Assembly: GCA_965247705.1 (NCBI GenBank)
Contig: CBDFHV010000065.1
Coordinates: forward strand, 1 to 64,000
DNA length: 64,000 nucleotides
Direction: 5' to 3'
Origin: CBDFHV01 sp965247705
GTDB taxonomy: Bacteria > Pseudomonadota > Alphaproteobacteria > Rhodospirillales > CAMCUA01
The position numbers and the translations under genes are program-made. Below are positions 33,647 through 42,876 of the stretch, in pieces (the first letter of the stretch is position 1; every line of letters starts with the position of its first letter). The notes beneath the pieces were generated by a model. It was not told where the DNA came from, did no database searches, and saw only the letters and a list, made by a program, of their open reading frames with translations.

Positions 33647-34579
33647 CATCTCAAGTTGAACGGACGTCCGTTCCATTTGGGGTTCAGCGGGCAACGTAAA
33701 ATGGAACCGTGACCCCGCTCCGGGGGCGCTTTCCACCCAAATGCTCCCCCCGTTTCGTTCAACCATGTCCTTGCAAAGGGGAAGCCCCAGCCCCGTTCCG
33801 GTTTCCCCGGCGGTTCCCTTCGTGGACGTTTTTTGATCCAGGGCGAAGAGCTTCCCCGCATGTTCCATCGACATGCCGACGCCGCTGTCGCTGACAGTGA
33901 CCTGAACCGCATCGCCTTGATTTTGGGACGATATTTCGACCGATCCGTGGGGCGGCGTGAATTTCAGGGAATTGGCGATGAGGTTGCGAATGACCGTCTG
34001 GACCATGCTCCGGTCGGCGAATGCGGTGGCATTCTTGATCTTGTTCGTCAACCGAATCTCTTTCTCCAGGGCCATGGGTTTCGAAATAATGAGGCATTCC
34101 TGGGCCAGCTCCCGCAACGGCAGAATCTCCACGTCGAGCCTGGTCCCTTCCATTTGCAAGCGGGACCATTCGAGGAGGTTTTGCAGGAGCTCGAAAACCT
34201 GTTCACCCGCCTCGTTCACGTTGGTTGCGTATTCGACGAGTTGATCCTTGCCGAGCTTGTCCGCCAGTTTGGACATCATCTGGGTCATGCCGAGGAGGGA
34301 TGTGAAGGGGCTTTTCAAGTCGTGGGCAATGATGGAAAAGAACCTGTCCTTGACGGTGGCCTCGTATTCGAGCCTGCCGATCAACGCCGCCTCGTTTTCC
34401 AAGAGTTCGGCGAGTCGGACCGCGCGTTGTTCCAAGTCTTCCCTTGAGGCGTTCAGTTCGATCACCGCGGTTTCGAGTTCCTCCTTGTTTCTTTGCAGAG
34501 ATTCTTCAGCCTTTTGTCGCTGAACTATCTGATTTTTGAGTTTTCTATTCCAAATAATGATTACCAAAATGATTGCCAC
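33629..34579 (-). CDS. Sensor histidine kinase, catalytic half of a frameshifted gene
   Basis: This frame starts in a transmembrane helix (AIILVIIIWNRKL), then a coiled coil (residues 15-60), a HisKA domain with phospho-acceptor histidine in FFSIIAHDLKSPFTSLLG, and an ATPase domain with the N-box NLIANSLKFTP, G1 VSDSGVGMS and G2 TGTGLGLPLCKD. It is the C-terminal continuation of the sensor encoded upstream (34545-35519); the two are joined by deleting one A from the A9 tract at 34619-34627. No response-regulator gene is adjacent. The catalytic core is complete. Confidence 0.87.
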   Translation of the reverse strand: MAIILVIIIWNRKLKNQIVQRQKAEESLQRNKEELETAVIELNASREDLEQRAVRLAELLENEAALIGRLEYEATVKDRFFSIIAHDLKSPFTSLLGMTQMMSKLADKLGKDQLVEYATNVNEAGEQVFELLQNLLEWSRLQMEGTRLDVEILPLRELAQECLIISKPMALEKEIRLTNKIKNATAFADRSMVQTVIRNLIANSLKFTPPHGSVEISSQNQGDAVQVTVSDSGVGMSMEHAGKLFALDQKTSTKGTAGETGTGLGLPLCKDMVERNGGSIWVESAPGAGSRFHFTLPAEPQMERTSVQLEMSADGV

Positions 34580-35519
34580 GGCAACCCCGAGAATTTCGAA
34601 AAGTAAATGATAGTCGACTTTTTTTTTGGAATTTTACATGAATCCAGCGGTTATATATCCCATCCCGTTCTTCTGAAGATAATGAATCCAATCCCTTCTG
34701 AAGTATGGGGATGAGTTCAGGCCAGTCCTTGCGCACCGCCATGCTCAGTTCAAAACGATAAGGCGTTTGCCCCGAAATCTTCAGGTTGGTAATTCCCGCT
34801 TCACGCATGACCTGACTGGCCACCGCCAGATTGCCGACGAAGGCATAGGTCTGGCCGTTCGATACCGCTTCAAGACCCTTGCGCACGTTCTGGGCCAGAT
34901 AGAGCTGAATGTATGGATGGTTCTTGGCCAGCAGGTCGTGGGAAGCATAGCTCTCGACGACGCCGACGGTCCGGAACTTCAAGGCTTCGATGCCATCGAC
35001 GTAAGGTTCGCTGGCCAGCGTCACGATGACCATGGGAAAGGAAATATACGGTTTGGTGAAGTTGACGAATGCATCACGGCTGGGCGTTCTGACGACCAGG
35101 GAGAAGGCGTCCAGTTCCCGATTTTTCACGGCCTCCACCATCTTTGGCCACGGCCGTTCCTTGTCGATCGTCAGAGTGATTCCGAGGCGCTCCTCGATCA
35201 GCCTGATGTAGTCGGCCGCCATTCCCCTGTACTGTTTTTGATCGTCGACGAATTCAAAGGGAGCCCAGTCGATGTCCACGGCCAGGCGAATCTCTTGATG
35301 ATCGGCCAGCCACGCCCTTTCCGATGGGGTAAGACTTGGGCCGGATCTAGGGTTTTCTTGAGCAACCGAAAACGCTGCACTTGCCAAGTTCAGAATTAGA
35401 AGGGCGAAGACAAACGAAGCCGCTACCCGAAACGTACGCCATGATCTACTCGGCGATTGTCCGACAGGAGGACGCGTTTCGGTTCCGGTCCTGGCCGCGG
35501 GCCGTTGATTTGTCCTCAC
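34545..35519 (-). CDS. SBP3-type periplasmic sensor domain, N-terminal half of the frameshifted kinase
   Basis: After an N-terminal membrane segment (VAASFVFALLILNLASAAF) comes one bacterial extracellular solute-binding family 3 domain (LAVDIDWAPFEFVDDQKQYR, GMAADYIRLIEERLGI, VVRTPSRDAFVNFTKPYIS). This is the arrangement of EvgS/BvgS-like sensors that bind amino acids or other small ligands. The frame goes wrong at nine As (34619-34627 on the minus strand). With eight As it continues VDYHLLFEILGVAVA into the transmembrane helix of the kinase half. The start is GTG 35519. Joined, the protein would have about 630 residues. Confidence 0.83.
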   Translation of the reverse strand: MRTNQRPAARTGTETRPPVGQSPSRSWRTFRVAASFVFALLILNLASAAFSVAQENPRSGPSLTPSERAWLADHQEIRLAVDIDWAPFEFVDDQKQYRGMAADYIRLIEERLGITLTIDKERPWPKMVEAVKNRELDAFSLVVRTPSRDAFVNFTKPYISFPMVIVTLASEPYVDGIEALKFRTVGVVESYASHDLLAKNHPYIQLYLAQNVRKGLEAVSNGQTYAFVGNLAVASQVMREAGITNLKISGQTPYRFELSMAVRKDWPELIPILQKGLDSLSSEERDGIYNRWIHVKFQKKSRLSFTFRNSRGCRGNHFGNHYLE

Positions 35520-35749
35520 GCTTCACCGCCCACAATGTTGGCCAGAGTCTGGTCAATAATAATGGCCTGAAACCGCGGGGGCGCAACACTCAGAACATGG
35601 GTCTTTCGTATAACCCCATGGCGGTGTGGCCATGCGTGAAATCCACACCGATAGCCGCATCATCCAGGTTGACGCCCCCGGCCTAACCCTCGAATCATCC
35701 CCTACTCAGGGAGGTGTGGGAGCTGTACCATCTGTCTGACATAGGCCTC
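35520..35749. other. Intergenic stretch upstream of the kinase
   Basis: About 230 bases with no convincing gene. Short minus-strand frames (ending PRFQAIIIDQTLANIVGGEA next to the kinase start, and AIGVDFTHGHTAMGLYERPM) look like scraps of a degraded gene or transposase. I could not assign them. Confidence 0.4.
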
Positions 35750-35751
35750 TA

Positions 35752-35844
35752 GTGTTCCGATCGAGACATTTCGTTCCCATTAAATCTACGCAAACTGCGA
35801 CCTTCACCCCCGGGCTCAGGAACCAAATGTTAGAATCGCAACAC
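35752..35844. repeat. IS630-related mini-element, copy 1 (93 bp)
   Basis: A 93-bp unit between TA dinucleotides (35750-35751 and 35845-35846), each inside CTAG. Its ends are inverted repeats related to those of the IS630 element alongside (GTGTTCCGATC on the left, GTGTTGCGATT on the right complement). It matches copy 2 at 39540-39632 at 91 of 93 positions. No coding capacity. Confidence 0.75.
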
Positions 35845-35903
35845 TAGTGTTCCGCTCGAAACAAATGATTCCCATCGGGCAGGTGTGATGCGATTCTGGG
35901 TTC

Positions 35904-36439
35904 ATGGGGAAGAAAGTGAGGATCCAGCTGGCGCCTGGGGATCAGGACAGGCTGGAGGCGTTGATCGCCAATGGCAACACGCCGCAGAAGCATGTCCGAC
36001 GGGCTCGGATTGTACGGCTGGCCGGCGACGGCGTTGGCACCGATGAGATCCAGCGCCGCTTGGGCGTGAGCAAACCGACCATCCGACGCTGGCGGACGCG
36101 CTATGTGGAGGCCGGCGTGGACGGTTTGTGCCGCGATAAGACGCGCCCGCCGGGCAAGGCACCGCTTGCGGCGGATGTGGTCATGCGGGTGATCGAGAAG
36201 ACCAAGACGGAAACGCCGCCGGACGCGACCCACTGGAGCCTGCGAACGATGGCCAAGGCGGTGGGCATCGCGCCGTCGAGCGTTCAGGCGATCTGGAAGG
36301 CACATGAGCTGAAACCGCATCTGGTGGCGACTTTCAAGCTGTCCAATGATCCGCGGTTTGCCGAGAAAGTCGAGGACGTGGTCGGGCTGTATGTCAACCC
36401 GCCGGAGCACGCCATCGTCCTGTCGGTGGACGAGAAGTC
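35904..36439 (+). pseudogene. IS630 transposase, N-terminal part
   Basis: It encodes the helix-turn-helix region (DEIQRRLGVSKPTIRRWRT), linker and first catalytic aspartate (EHAIVLSVDEKS). The IS21 insertion cuts it after the DEKS motif. Translation would run into IS21 DNA and stop at 36518. The remainder is at 38991-39540. Confidence 0.88.
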
Positions 36440-36619
36440 TGTCAACGGCGGCGGGAATATGTACCGGGGCGGCGGCGCAAAAATGTACCACGGGCTCGGT
36501 GGTAGCTTGTCCGCGTAGTCCATGGGAGGGACCCGCGCGCGGGGCGACGCGCCCTCCGCGCGGCTGGCGGCGGCCCGCGCGTGGGAGGGGCCTGTGGGCC
36601 CACGCGGGCAAGCGGGGGG

Positions 36620-37384
36620 TTATTCGGACGGTTGCCGGTGTCGTGACCGGCTCTGCTTGAGCCGGTAGCTCTCGCCGTTCATCTCCAGGATATGGACATG
36701 GTGGGTGATGCGGTCGAGCAGCGCGCCGGTGAGGCGCTCGCTGGCGAAGACCGTCGTCCATTCCTGGAAGGGCAGGTTTGAGGTCACGATGGTGGCGCCG
36801 TTCTCGTAGCGCCGGCTGAAGACGTCGAACAGCAGCTCGCTTCCGGTCTGCGAGAGGGGCACGTATCCGAGCTCGTCGACGATCAGGAGATTGACCCTGG
36901 CGAGCTGGTCCTGGAGGCGGAGCAGCCTCTTCTCGTCGCGTGCCTCGATCAGCTCGTGGACCAGATGGGAGGCTGTGGCGAAGCGCACGGAAAGGCCCTT
37001 CTGGCAGGCGGCGAGGCCGAGGGCGAGAGCGACATGCGTCTTCCCGACGCCGCTTGGGCCGAGCAGGATTACGTTCTCACGGCGCGTGATGTACTCGCCG
37101 CGCGCGAGATCCAGCACCAGCATCTTGTTGAGGCTCGGGATTGCCTTGAAGTCGAAGCTCTCGAGCTGTTTGACGACAGGGAACCCGGCCTGCCTGATGC
37201 GGCGCTCGACGAGGCGGCGCTCGCGGTCGATCAGCTCCAGCTCCACCAGTCGGGCGAGGAACTGCACATGATCCAGGCCCTCGGCCGCGCACTGGCGCGC
37301 CAGTTTCTCGTATTCCCGCAGGAAGGTCGGCAGCTTCAGCCTCTTCAGGTGATGTTCGAGCAGGATGCGGGGGGCCTCAGCCAT
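36620..37384 (-). CDS. istB: IS21 helper ATPase IstB
   Basis: The 254-residue AAA+ ATPase has Walker A in LLGPSGVGKTHVALALG, Walker B in VNLLIVDELGYVPLS, and SNLPFQEWTTVF, as in IstB/DnaC-like proteins. It helps the transposase choose and activate target DNA. ATG 37384 overlaps the istA stop by 8 bases, so the pair is translationally coupled. Confidence 0.95.
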   Translation of the reverse strand: MAEAPRILLEHHLKRLKLPTFLREYEKLARQCAAEGLDHVQFLARLVELELIDRERRLVERRIRQAGFPVVKQLESFDFKAIPSLNKMLVLDLARGEYITRRENVILLGPSGVGKTHVALALGLAACQKGLSVRFATASHLVHELIEARDEKRLLRLQDQLARVNLLIVDELGYVPLSQTGSELLFDVFSRRYENGATIVTSNLPFQEWTTVFASERLTGALLDRITHHVHILEMNGESYRLKQSRSRHRQPSE

Positions 37385-38879
37385 GGCCGGCCCCTCCGGC
37401 CAGCAGGGTGGCGTAGTCGGCGCTCCGCGTGGCGGCGACGAAGGGCTGGGGCAAGTGCGGATAGCGCGACAGGTCGAGATGCACGGGCCGCCTCTCGATG
37501 CGCGCCAGCAGGAGATGCTTGACCGCATCGAAGCCGATCAGGCGCCGCTTCACCGCGTCGCGCACCGCGGCCGCCACTTGGCGTGCCGGGAAGTCTTCGT
37601 GCAGGCGCAGCACCTGGATGTATTCGCGCTTGCCGCGCGGGCCGAAGCGGGCTTCGAGGAGGCGGCGCAGCGTGTCGAAGGCGGGATCGAGCTTCCATCC
37701 CCGCAGCGGCGCCGCCTGGTCCAGGGCGCCCGGCTTCTTCTCCAGCAGCGACAGATAGTGCAGCGGCTCGTAGATGACGTCGCCGCGGACATAGGAGCGC
37801 CGATGGCGGGCGACGATCTCGGCGCCGAGCGCGATCTCGACCCGGTCGACATAGCCCTTCACCATGACCTTCTTGTGGGCGTGCACCGTCGGCGCCGAGT
37901 AGTCCACCAGCCGGTAGCGCACCAGGGCCGTGGACAATATCTGGCCCGGCACATGCTCGCAGGCCTCGAAGGGAACCGCCGGCAGATCGCGCAGGGCGTC
38001 GAGGTCGCCCAACAATGCCGTCGCCCGGTCGCCTGCCTCCAGCGCGTCGAGCCGCTCCAGGCAGCGCGCCATCAGCCGCTCGTTCAGGACCGACAGGTCG
38101 TGCACCTTCGGGATCGGCACCATGAACCGGCGCCGTGCCGTCTTCACCAGGGCCTCCACCTTGCCCTTGTCGTTGCCCTTGCCGGGCCGGCCGAAGCGGT
38201 CGCGGAACAGGTAGTGCGATTGCAGATGCGTGAACGCCTGCGTGCGCCGACGCGTGCCGTCGCCCAGGATCCGTGCCACCGCCAGGGTCGTGTTGTCGTA
38301 GAGGATCGAGCGCGGAACCCCGCCGAGGAAGGCGAAGGCGCTGACATGGCCGTCCAGGAAGGCCTCCGTCGTCTCCCGGGGATACGCCTTGACGAACCAG
38401 AGGTTGGAATGGGGCAGGATCAGGCAGAAGAAGGCGACCTTCTCCCGCCTGCCCCCGACCTCCACCACCGCCTCGCCGAAGTCGACCTGGGCATGGCCCG
38501 GCGGGTGATGCAGCGGCACGAAGGCCTCGCGCGTCGATTGCCGCCGGGAACGCACATAGTCCTTCACAATGGTGTAGCCGCCGGTGAACCCGTGCTCGTC
38601 CCGTAGCCGCTCGAAGATCCGATGCGCCGTGTGACGCTGCTTGCGCGGCACGTCCGGATCCGTGTCCGCCTCCAGGATCGCGTCGACGATGCCGGTGAAC
38701 CCGTCCAGCTTCGGCCGCCTGACCGGCTTCGTCCGGCGGTATCCCGGCGGCGCCGAATAGCTCAGCATCTTCTTCACCGTCCGGCGGTCGATGCCGAACC
38801 GCCGGCCCGCCTCGTGATGGCTCAGACCCTCGTCGACAACCGCCAGTCGAACCGCCGCATAGAGCTCCACGCCGTACAT
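37377..38879 (-). CDS. istA: IS21 transposase IstA
   Basis: The 500-residue transposase has an N-terminal helix-turn-helix (EAGRRFGIDRRTVKKMLS) and an rve/DDE catalytic core (HAQVDFGEAVVEVGG with the first Asp, SILYDNTTLAV with the second, GNDKGKVEALVK with the Glu). A C-terminal Mu-like domain contains ALVRYRLVDYSAPTVHAHKK. The start is ATG 38879 (MYGVELYAAVRLAV). Confidence 0.95.
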   Translation of the reverse strand: MYGVELYAAVRLAVVDEGLSHHEAGRRFGIDRRTVKKMLSYSAPPGYRRTKPVRRPKLDGFTGIVDAILEADTDPDVPRKQRHTAHRIFERLRDEHGFTGGYTIVKDYVRSRRQSTREAFVPLHHPPGHAQVDFGEAVVEVGGRREKVAFFCLILPHSNLWFVKAYPRETTEAFLDGHVSAFAFLGGVPRSILYDNTTLAVARILGDGTRRRTQAFTHLQSHYLFRDRFGRPGKGNDKGKVEALVKTARRRFMVPIPKVHDLSVLNERLMARCLERLDALEAGDRATALLGDLDALRDLPAVPFEACEHVPGQILSTALVRYRLVDYSAPTVHAHKKVMVKGYVDRVEIALGAEIVARHRRSYVRGDVIYEPLHYLSLLEKKPGALDQAAPLRGWKLDPAFDTLRRLLEARFGPRGKREYIQVLRLHEDFPARQVAAAVRDAVKRRLIGFDAVKHLLLARIERRPVHLDLSRYPHLPQPFVAATRSADYATLLAGGAGHG

Positions 38880-38990
38880 CTCCTGCCCCTCGTCGCAACC
38901 GACAAGGGACCATGAGTGGCACAATTTTGCGCCGCCGCGACCGGACCGCCCGGCCGCCTCGCGTGGTGCATTATTCCTCCGCCGTTAACA

Positions 38991-39540
38991 GAAGTCCCAG
39001 ATCCAGGCACTCGACCGCACCCAGCCGGGCCTGCCGATGAAGAAGGGCCGGGCCGGCACCATGACCCACGACTATAAGCGCCACGGCACCACCACCCTGT
39101 TCGCGGCGCTCGACGTGCTCGACGGCACGGTCATCGGCCAATGCATGCAGAAGCATCGCCATCAGGAGTTCATCCGCTTCTTGAACAAGATCAACCGCGC
39201 GACGTCGAAGCACCTGGCTCTCCACCTGATCGTCGACAACTACGCCGCCCACAAGACGCCGGAGGTCAAGCGCTGGCTGAAACGCCATCCCCGGTTCCAC
39301 CTGCATTTCACGCCGACCTCGGCGTCGTGGCTCAACTTGGTCGAACGCTTCTTTGCCGAGATCACCCGAAAGCGCATCCGTCGCGGCGTGTTTCACTCCA
39401 TCGTCGAATTGCAAATGGCCATCAACGACTACCTCGACCAGCACAACGCCGACCCCAAGCCTTTCGCCTGGACGGCTTCCGCCAGTTCCATCATCGATAA
39501 GGTCAACCGAGGGAAACAAGCGTTGGAATCGCTACACTAG
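38991..39540 (+). pseudogene. IS630 transposase, C-terminal part
   Basis: It continues the interrupted transposase: KSQIQALDRTQPGLPMKKG, then the second catalytic Asp in LIVDNYAAHK and the Glu in WLNLVERFFAEIT, ending at TAG 39538-39540. With the N-terminal piece it forms a normal protein of about 360 residues. It has no start of its own near the break. Confidence 0.88.
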
Positions 39541-39632
39541 TGTTCCGCTCGAGACATTTCGTTCCCATTAAATTTACGCAAACTGCGACCTTCACCCCCG
39601 GGCTCAGGAACCAAATGTTAGAATCGCAACAC
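39540..39632. repeat. IS630-related mini-element, copy 2 (93 bp)
   Basis: It lies between the TA at 39538-39539 and the TA at 39633-39634. It differs from copy 1 at only two positions (GCTCG for GATCG; ATTTA for ATCTA) and has the same orientation. Confidence 0.75.
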
Positions 39633-39666
39633 TAGCCAAGCACGACCGACACGGGAGGTACCGCTG

Positions 39667-40083
39667 ATGTTTCTTGGCTTGTTGAATGAGGCGCAGAGAA
39701 ATTCGTTCCTCGCCCTGGCGACCAAACTGGTCATGGCCGACGGGACGATAGAACCGGAAGAACGGGTGATGCTGGATCTCAGGGTCGCCGAGATGGGCGG
39801 CAACGCCAAGGCGCCGCCGGCCGAGATATACGGTCCGCCCAATATCGCTGTATTCAACAGCAGACGCGCGCGGGCAATCGTCCTTGTGGAGTTGTTCCTC
39901 CTCGCCATGTCGGACAGCAAGATGTCGGATGAGGAACTGCCCATTCTCGACCAGTTGATATCGTCCTTCGAATTCTCGCCAACCGAGGCGAACGGCATCA
40001 AGACATGGGCCGAGGATATGGCGCCCGCGATGGCCAAGGGATGGCTCTTGATTGATGGTGAGCCGTCCGACGCGGGTTGCTAA
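39667..40083 (+). CDS. TerB-like hypothetical protein
   Basis: The 138-residue helical soluble protein has VMADGTIEPEERVMLDLRVA near the N-terminus and LLAMSDSKMSDEELPILDQL in the middle. These Asp-rich helix pairs resemble the TerB/DjlA-N domain (LVAADGxxxxxE). TerB domains bind metal and act in stress responses; the function here is unknown. The start ATG 39667 follows GGAGGTACCGCTG just outside the mini-element, so its native promoter may have been displaced by the insertion cluster. Confidence 0.7.
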   Translation: MFLGLLNEAQRNSFLALATKLVMADGTIEPEERVMLDLRVAEMGGNAKAPPAEIYGPPNIAVFNSRRARAIVLVELFLLAMSDSKMSDEELPILDQLISSFEFSPTEANGIKTWAEDMAPAMAKGWLLIDGEPSDAGC

Positions 40084-40116
40084 TTCCCTGGGCGGAAGCG
40101 TGCCAATCGGCGCCCT

Positions 40117-42042
40117 TCAAAGATTCCGGATCGGCACCGGTTCGATGTCGTCGGCGGGGGTGAAGCCGAAGACGCGGCCGTAGAAGGACAGCTCCGCCTC
40201 GATGGCGCGGACGATGGTTTCCGCCTTGCGAAAGCCATGACCCTCGCCTTCGAAGGCCAGATAGGCGACGGGCAGGCCCTTGGCGTCCAGGGCCGCCACC
40301 ATGGCTTCGGCCTGATTGGGCGGGACCACCTTGTCGTCAAGTCCTTGAAAAAAAACGATTGGGCAATCAAATTCGTCTAAATAATAGATAGGTGAACGTT
40401 GTCTGTAGACATCAATGGTTTCTGGCAGGGGTCCGATCAGCCGATCCAGGTAGCGGCTTTCGAACTTGTGGGTGTCCTGGGCCAGGGCCATCAGGTCGCC
40501 GATGCCATAGAGGCTGGCGCCGGCCCGGAAGGTGTCGCGGAAGGCCAGCGCGGCGAGGGTCGTGTAGCCGCCGGCGCTGCCGCCCCGGATGATCAGGCGA
40601 TCCGGGTCCGCCCGGCCCGAATCGGCGAGGAACCGGGCGGCGTTGACACAGTCGTCCACGTCGACGATGCCCCAGCGCCCATCCAGACGCTGCCGATAGG
40701 CGCGCCCATAGCCGGTGCTGCCACCATAGTTCACGTCGACGACGGCGAAGCCGCGGCTGGTCCAGTACTGGATGGCCAAGGAAAAGGCGTCGCCGGTGGC
40801 CCCCGTGGGGCCGCCGTGGGAGCGAACAATCAGCGGCGGCAGTTCCCCTGCTGGAGCCCCGTGGTCCCGGTTGTGGGGCGGGTAGTAAAAGGCATGGGCC
40901 GACAGCCCCTCAGCCGTGGGAAAGGTGATGGCTTCCGCTGGCGAAACGTATCCCGGGTCGACGGCCGATTCCGTGGCCCGTTTGAGCACCTCCTCGGCGT
41001 TGATGTCCGGGTCCCAAAGGCTGAGCCGCGGCGGTTCCGAACGGGTGGCCCCGATCAGGGCGAGCCGGGCGCCCAGGGACTGGGGCAGTCCGGCGTGGGA
41101 GAAGGGCGTCGCGATGGTCTCCAGGTGGCCCTCGGTGATCGTGGCGAGCCGTCCCACCCCGTCCTCGATTACCCGGCAGACGAGCCGGCCGTCGGCCAGG
41201 AAACCGAAGCTCTTCATGCCGAATTGCCACTGGGGCAAACCGAACTCCGCCGCCCGCGGACAGAGGGCTTCCCGGCTATCGTTCCGTAAACGATACAGGT
41301 TCCACCAGCCGGTGGAATCATCCACGAAGTGGAACGTTCCGTCCGGCGACCATTCGGGCTGGAACGCAGCGATGTTCGCGCCGCCGGCGATTCGGCGCGA
41401 GTTCGTCAGGGTACCGTCCGCTTCGATTTCGGCGAGCCACAGGGTGGTGCCGTCCCACGGCATGTTGGGGTGATCCCAGGACAGCCAGGCCAGATGCCGG
41501 CCGTCCGGAGACAGGCGGGGCGCGGCATAGAAGTCGGCCCCCGACACCAGGACGCGGCCCTCGCCCCCGTTGCCTTCAAGATCCAGCATCACCAGCGCGT
41601 TCACGGGTTCCCCGTCGCCGCGATGGTCTTCGCGCACGCATACCGCCCGCCGCGCCGTCGGGTCCAGGTCGAAGTCGGCATAGCGGAGGGGAGCCTCGGG
41701 CGTGATCGGCCGGGGGTCGGCGCCGGCCTCCAGGCGGAAGACCCGCTGATCGGCGAAGTTGGTGAACACAACCACGCCGTTGCGCACACCGAAGGCGCCG
41801 CCGCCGTATTCGTGGGCGCGGGTGCGCACGTTGAAAGGGGCCGGCGAGAGGTCGGTCACGGCGCCGTTGGGAGTCCGGCGGACAAGGACCGACCGTCCGG
41901 CCTCCGAGGGCCGGGACTCGAGCCAGTAGAGGCACTCCGCGTCCGCTTTCAGGCCGCCGAGCCCCACCGCTCCTTCAGTCATCATGCGGGCCGTAATGGG
42001 GCTTTTCCAGGTGCCGTAGGGTGCGGTCGTGGGAGGCGTCAT
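40117..42042 (-). CDS. S9-family prolyl oligopeptidase-like peptidase
   Basis: The 641-residue cytosolic protein has an N-terminal beta-propeller (residues about 20-360) and a C-terminal alpha/beta-hydrolase domain. The catalytic serine is in RGGSAGGYTTLAAL, the Asp in QGLDDKVVPPNQ and the His in EGEGHGFRKAE. Such enzymes cleave short peptides at their C-terminal side or remove acyl amino acids. The start is ATG 42042 with GGAG nine bases upstream. Confidence 0.9.
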   Translation of the reverse strand: MTPPTTAPYGTWKSPITARMMTEGAVGLGGLKADAECLYWLESRPSEAGRSVLVRRTPNGAVTDLSPAPFNVRTRAHEYGGGAFGVRNGVVVFTNFADQRVFRLEAGADPRPITPEAPLRYADFDLDPTARRAVCVREDHRGDGEPVNALVMLDLEGNGGEGRVLVSGADFYAAPRLSPDGRHLAWLSWDHPNMPWDGTTLWLAEIEADGTLTNSRRIAGGANIAAFQPEWSPDGTFHFVDDSTGWWNLYRLRNDSREALCPRAAEFGLPQWQFGMKSFGFLADGRLVCRVIEDGVGRLATITEGHLETIATPFSHAGLPQSLGARLALIGATRSEPPRLSLWDPDINAEEVLKRATESAVDPGYVSPAEAITFPTAEGLSAHAFYYPPHNRDHGAPAGELPPLIVRSHGGPTGATGDAFSLAIQYWTSRGFAVVDVNYGGSTGYGRAYRQRLDGRWGIVDVDDCVNAARFLADSGRADPDRLIIRGGSAGGYTTLAALAFRDTFRAGASLYGIGDLMALAQDTHKFESRYLDRLIGPLPETIDVYRQRSPIYYLDEFDCPIVFFQGLDDKVVPPNQAEAMVAALDAKGLPVAYLAFEGEGHGFRKAETIVRAIEAELSFYGRVFGFTPADDIEPVPIRNL

Positions 42043-42199
42043 GTCGTCGTGCTCCAGGCGGGCGGATTCAGTGTAACCGTTTCTCGAAGGACGCTCGCCA
42101 GGCAAGTGTGCCCGCGTCGTGGATCGCGCCAACAGCGTTTGCCGAGATGCGCATGCGGCACTACAACGGGGCGGTCACCGCAGCAAGGGACCAAGCCCC

Positions 42200-42853
42200 A
42201 TGTTCTACGACACCGGCGGCGACCACGGTCTGCCGCACAATCCCTTCAAGTCCCTGGTGGTGCCGCGGCCCATCGGCTGGATCAGCAGCATCAGCGGAGA
42301 AGGGCGAGTCAACCTGGCGCCCTTCAGCTACTTCAACGCCGTGGCCGACAACCCGCCCATCGTTCTCTTCGGCGCCGGCGGCGCCCATGGGGAAGGCGGC
42401 GTCAAGGACACGCCGGCCAACGTGGAAGCAACGGGCGAGTTCGTCTGCAACCTCGCCACTTGGGACCTGCGGGAGGCCATGAACCGCACCTCGGCGCCCG
42501 TCCCCCGGGACTGGGACGAGTTCCGCGTCGCCGGCCTGACCCCCGCGCCGTCGCGCCTAGTCAAGCCGCCCCGGGTGAAGGAAAGCCCGGTTCACATGGA
42601 GTGCCGCTACCTGCGGACGGTAACGTTTCCCGACGCCGCTGGGGGCGTGCCCAACAAGGTGGTGTTCGGCCAGGTGGTGGGGATCCACATTGACGACCGA
42701 TACGTGCGTGACGGCCGAGTCGACGTGCAGGCCCTGAAGCCCATCGCCCGCCTTGGCTACATGGACTACACGGTGGTCGAGACCATCTTCGCCATGCAGC
42801 GCCCCGGGCGGGAAGACGTCTCGCTGCCCGAGGAACCCCGCCGCCGGGCTTGA
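42200..42853 (+). CDS. Flavin reductase-like FMN-binding protein
   Basis: The 217-residue protein has the FMN-binding split-barrel motif near its N-terminus (SLVVPRPIGWISSISGEG, NLAPFSYFNAVADNPP) and TGEFVCNLATWDLREAMNRT, typical of the DIM6/NTAB flavin reductase family. It would bind FMN and reduce it with NAD(P)H or use it as cofactor. ATG 42200 follows AAGGGA. It is divergent from the S9 peptidase. Confidence 0.88.
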   Translation: MFYDTGGDHGLPHNPFKSLVVPRPIGWISSISGEGRVNLAPFSYFNAVADNPPIVLFGAGGAHGEGGVKDTPANVEATGEFVCNLATWDLREAMNRTSAPVPRDWDEFRVAGLTPAPSRLVKPPRVKESPVHMECRYLRTVTFPDAAGGVPNKVVFGQVVGIHIDDRYVRDGRVDVQALKPIARLGYMDYTVVETIFAMQRPGREDVSLPEEPRRRA

Positions 42854-42876
42854 TTGCTCGCGGGCTGTGTTCCATG

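Larger units (their letters stand above)
36440..38990 (-). mobile_element. IS21-family insertion sequence (istA/istB)
   Basis: A 2,551-bp element with TG...CA ends. The left begins TGTCAACGGCGGCGGGAAT and the right complement begins TGTTAACGGCGGAGGAAT. It is flanked by a 6-bp target duplication GAAGTC (36434-36439 and 38991-38996). Subterminal repeats (GGCGGCGCAAAAATGT and GGCGGCGCAAAATTGT) match IS21 multiple terminal repeats. Both genes are intact, so this is probably the most recent insertion here. Confidence 0.92.
35847..39537 (+). mobile_element. IS630-family element interrupted by IS21
   Basis: Bounded by TA (35845-35846 and 39538-39539) with related ends GTGTTCCGCTCGAAA and GTGTAGCGATTCCAA (right complement). 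Removing the 2,551-bp IS21 and one 6-bp duplicate leaves about 1,134 bp, normal for IS630. Each boundary TA is shared with an adjoining 93-bp mini-element. Confidence 0.8.
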
